From STC-74 sp031423995 (GTDB lineage Bacteria; Patescibacteriota; Gracilibacteria; BD1-5; UBA2023), in contig JANPGO010000094.1 of NCBI GenBank assembly GCA_031423995.1, forward strand, positions 1 through 28,452: a stretch of 28,452 bases of DNA, in the 5' to 3' direction. The position numbers and the translations under genes are program-made. Positions within the stretch are counted from its first letter, which is position 1. Each line of letters opens with the position of its first letter. The notes under the pieces are model-generated. The model had not been told where the DNA came from, made no database searches, and worked only from the letters and a program-made list of their open reading frames with translations. This document shows positions 26,269 through 28,452 of the stretch, piece after piece.

Positions 26269-27705
26269 TTAACATGCATTCATGCATATATGAGTTCATG
26301 CCGAAGCATCAATGTATGTTTCATTTCACCAACCAGTTCCAATCCATGTGTATTGATATCGGCTCCATGGATCAGCACATGCTCGTTGTTCAGAGTGTGT
26401 TCATATTCAAGTAGAGACATCGAAAGTATCATATCTTCACCAGTCACAACTTGGAGAAGAATTAATACATCACACGTCATGTACATATCACGCTGGAGCA
26501 ATTTCCTCGGAACAACTTGTATTCGTTCATCCATTGTATCCTTGACAGGTGAATTCCCAACTTTTTGTTGTCTGGTTGATGGAAATGTTGGTAATAAGTC
26601 ACCATAGACATGATGGTCATGTATCTTCTGTTCCTATGCCACATCAGCAAGTGCCATTCACTCGAGCAGGGCCAACACATGCGATCGTATAGAGCTTATT
26701 TCCTTCTCGACACGTTGCAGGAGCATGGTATACAGAACAAGTAGCACCGTCACTGATATTCCCTGCATATTCTCAGAACTTCGTATAGCAGGAATCTGGT
26801 CATGGAGAAGGAGATCAACCAGTGATATGCCAGTTGTAGACAGCACATGTGAGTATGTTGGCTCTTCATGGATATGTCCATGTAGTAGCAACTATGCTCT
26901 GTGCGAGATTTTGTTGTGACATGATAATCGGTCACTGGGTATTGGAAGCATATCCAACCCCTGCATCTGATGGAACCCACGTCGGACTACCATAATCATC
27001 CCAATTCATACCATTCCAGATATAAATACTTCATCCAGGAGAACATCGGGATGGTAATGAACAACTGTATCTTGCAGTTGATGTTGATGGATCGATATCA
27101 GTACAAGTTGCTCAGCCAAATCATGAACATGAGGCAGTGTCTTTTTGACCAATACGATGTGTTGAGGGTTCAGTATTCCCAGGAAGAAGAAATATATCGC
27201 CAAATGTCCACGTTACCCTATCATCAGAATGTCCATACTGTCATTCACAATGAGGTGCAACCGTCGCACTACAGCTCGTCGTACCACATTTCCAGTTATA
27301 GGTTCCATCGGCACCATTGCTATCTACATCCGTCTGGGCTCATGAAGTACATGCTTGAATGTCTAATGGATACTCTGGCTTACTAGTTCCGTTTGTTGGA
27401 CCACAGACTCAAGCAGTTGGTGCACATACATCAATACTCACACCACTTGGAGGATTGGCAAGAAAAGAGCTGGATTCGACAGTTGTTTTTGTTGGTACGA
27501 AGTACTGTGTATTTGTTGTGGTGGTGATTTTTTTACAACTCGTATCTACAAGAGCAATTTCCTTGCTACTCGTCTGTGGAGTTGCATACCCATTGGTCGC
27601 CTGTTCAATGATGGAACTATTCGGAAGATAGACAACAGCGAGGACTACTCATATCGAGAACATGAGGAGACATGCGGTGAAGATGAATAGGAGTCTGAAC
27701 TTCAT
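26269..27705 (-). CDS. Secreted Cys/Gly/Thr-rich protein
   Basis: 478 aa from ATG 27703-27705 to TAA 26269-26271, open only with UGA as Gly; more than 20 UGA codons encode most of its glycines. Residues 1 to about 30 form a signal peptide or anchor (MKFRLLFIFTACLLMFSIGV). The mature protein has more than 25 Cys, almost no charged helices, and short blocks of the pattern C-G-x-x-N-G...W-x-C-x-x-x-x-C. One such block is GVCGPTNGTSKPEYPLDIQ ending WKCGTTSC, and another is SWEFTCQGYNGGTNTSC. Similar Cys-bounded blocks occur in surface proteins of CPR and other bacteria. It is likely disulfide-rich and surface-exposed, lying 18 bp after the S74-fibre gene. The function is unknown, and opposite-strand ORFs here are shadows. 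Confidence 0.82.
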
Positions 27706-27723
27706 AGGGTAAATTTCTGAAGA

Positions 27724-28452
27724 TTATTTCTGCATCTGAGCTTCGAGCCTCTCGAGTCGAGCCTCAAGGCTCTGGATCTTCTGATTCTGTTCTTCGATCG
27801 TCTTTTGTTGTCGTTTGATCGCTTCAATAATCGGAGCTATGAGGTTGCCATACTCGACTGACTTCAGTCCAGTAGTCGGATCAGTATGGACGAGGTCTGG
27901 AAAGATTGTCTCGACTTCCTGAGCGATGACTCAGATATCCTTCTTGCCTGTCGATTTCCAGGTGAAACTATAGCCACTGAGTGAGAGGATCTTCGTGAGA
28001 GAATCAGCGAGAGGGATAATATCTTTCTTCAGGGTTCGATCTGAAGAGTATATAAATGATGTGGCAGTAACTAATCCTGCTATCTGAAAATCCCCACTTG
28101 TAGAATTAAGCGAAGCAATCGGTGCTACACCCTGTCTTCACCAGGTGAATCCACGTCCTGTATTTCATGCATCCATCTGCATTTTGATGGAATAATCATT
28201 CACTGAACCATAGTTATAGAGTGAGCCATTTCCCATACTGATCGTATAGTTCGTACAATCTGTCCAAAAACAGATAGCATTTCCATTTCAGGCTGTGACG
28301 AGGTAGTTGGGATTATTGTTGGTAATATAGCCACTATCATTGGTCCATGTGGAAACAGTGGTCGGTTTCCCAGTAATACCTGCCCATGGTACAGATCCAC
28401 TCACAAGACTTCCAGATGGATCAAATGCCCAAATCCAGGTATTGTTATTCTT
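27724..28452 (-). CDS. Fibre-like surface protein with C-terminal Peptidase_S74 chaperone domain, 5' end missing
   Basis: 242 residues are visible, ending at TAA 27724-27726. The N-terminus lies beyond the right edge. The upstream part is Gly/Asn/Thr/Ser-rich beta sequence (WAGITGKPTTVSTWTNDSG, YITNNNPNYLV), as in trimeric fibre shafts. The C-terminal about 120 residues match the intramolecular chaperone auto-processing (S74) domain. SSDRTLKKDIIPL carries the Ser-Lys self-cleavage region, followed by YSFTWKSTGKKDIGVIAQEV, FPDLV and GLKSVEYGNLIAPIIEAIK. A coiled coil ends the protein (about the last 40 residues, QNQKIQSLEARLERLEAQ). Such domains trimerise phage tail spikes and bacterial adhesins and then cleave themselves off. 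It leads a run with the Cys-rich protein. Confidence 0.9.

Noticed and set aside
26269..27705. Plus-strand ORFs rich in His/Tyr/Gln in this interval
   Set aside because: They are antisense shadows. The minus frame is continuous with UGA as Gly and has a signal peptide and spaced Cys motifs.

Overview
This window comes from a bacterium that reads UGA as glycine (genetic code 25), which points to Candidatus Gracilibacteria or Absconditabacteria (SR1) within the candidate phyla radiation. Under the standard code most genes here are broken by in-frame TGA. Read as Gly, they become full-length proteins, and the TGA codons fall at invariant glycines: the guanylate kinase P-loop, the PBP RGGS motif, the TsaD SGGHT and GGVSAN motifs, the UvrC helix-hairpin-helix PGIG, the DnaJ ILGV motif and the RsmB/F GGxLVYSTC motif. 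All 26 genes whose 3' ends lie in the window stop at TAA or TAG, and none at TGA. I cannot place the organism more finely without tRNA or 16S data.

Layout. 1-7779 (minus) is an envelope operon read right to left: a secreted thrombospondin-type-3-repeat protein, two DUF2339 polytopic membrane proteins (the first with an apparent 1-nt frameshift), and a DUF4105 protein cut by the window edge. 7850-9754 holds rlmE, divergent to a DEDDh exonuclease (Orn-like), and a convergent orphan gene. 9833-11234 is rplJ-rplL with an L10-type leader. 11291-14927 (plus) is a PG synthase (PBP), gmk, a UPF0489 protein and an orphan gene. 14917-15126 is a tiny secreted His/Asp-rich peptide. 15221-17028 is smpB and an RsmB/F-like rRNA m5C methyltransferase. 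17066-21215 (minus) is a DsbA-like thiol protein, tsaD and uvrC. 21309-24836 (plus) is a short DnaJ behind a CIRCE-like operator, two small orphan genes and an MFS-like transporter. 24833-28452 (minus) is a phage-fibre-like S74 protein (cut by the edge), a Cys-rich secreted protein, nrdR and a truncated PriA-like protein.

The most unusual signal is a family of perfect or near-perfect 7-bp tandem repeats of unrelated sequence: inside tsaD, inside uvrC, between those two genes, and twice in the rplJ leader. The two heptamers inside genes contain TGA but no TAA or TAG in any frame. The intergenic ones all contain TAA or TAG. Because 7 is not a multiple of 3, copy-number changes inside tsaD or uvrC would shift the frame, so these are candidate contingency loci made tolerable by the recoded UGA.

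Genes are densely packed, some with overlapping or abutting stops. Shine-Dalgarno motifs are essentially absent. At several genes a -10 box sits 6-8 nt before the ATG, which implies leaderless mRNAs. No tRNA, rRNA, CRISPR array or transposase was seen.
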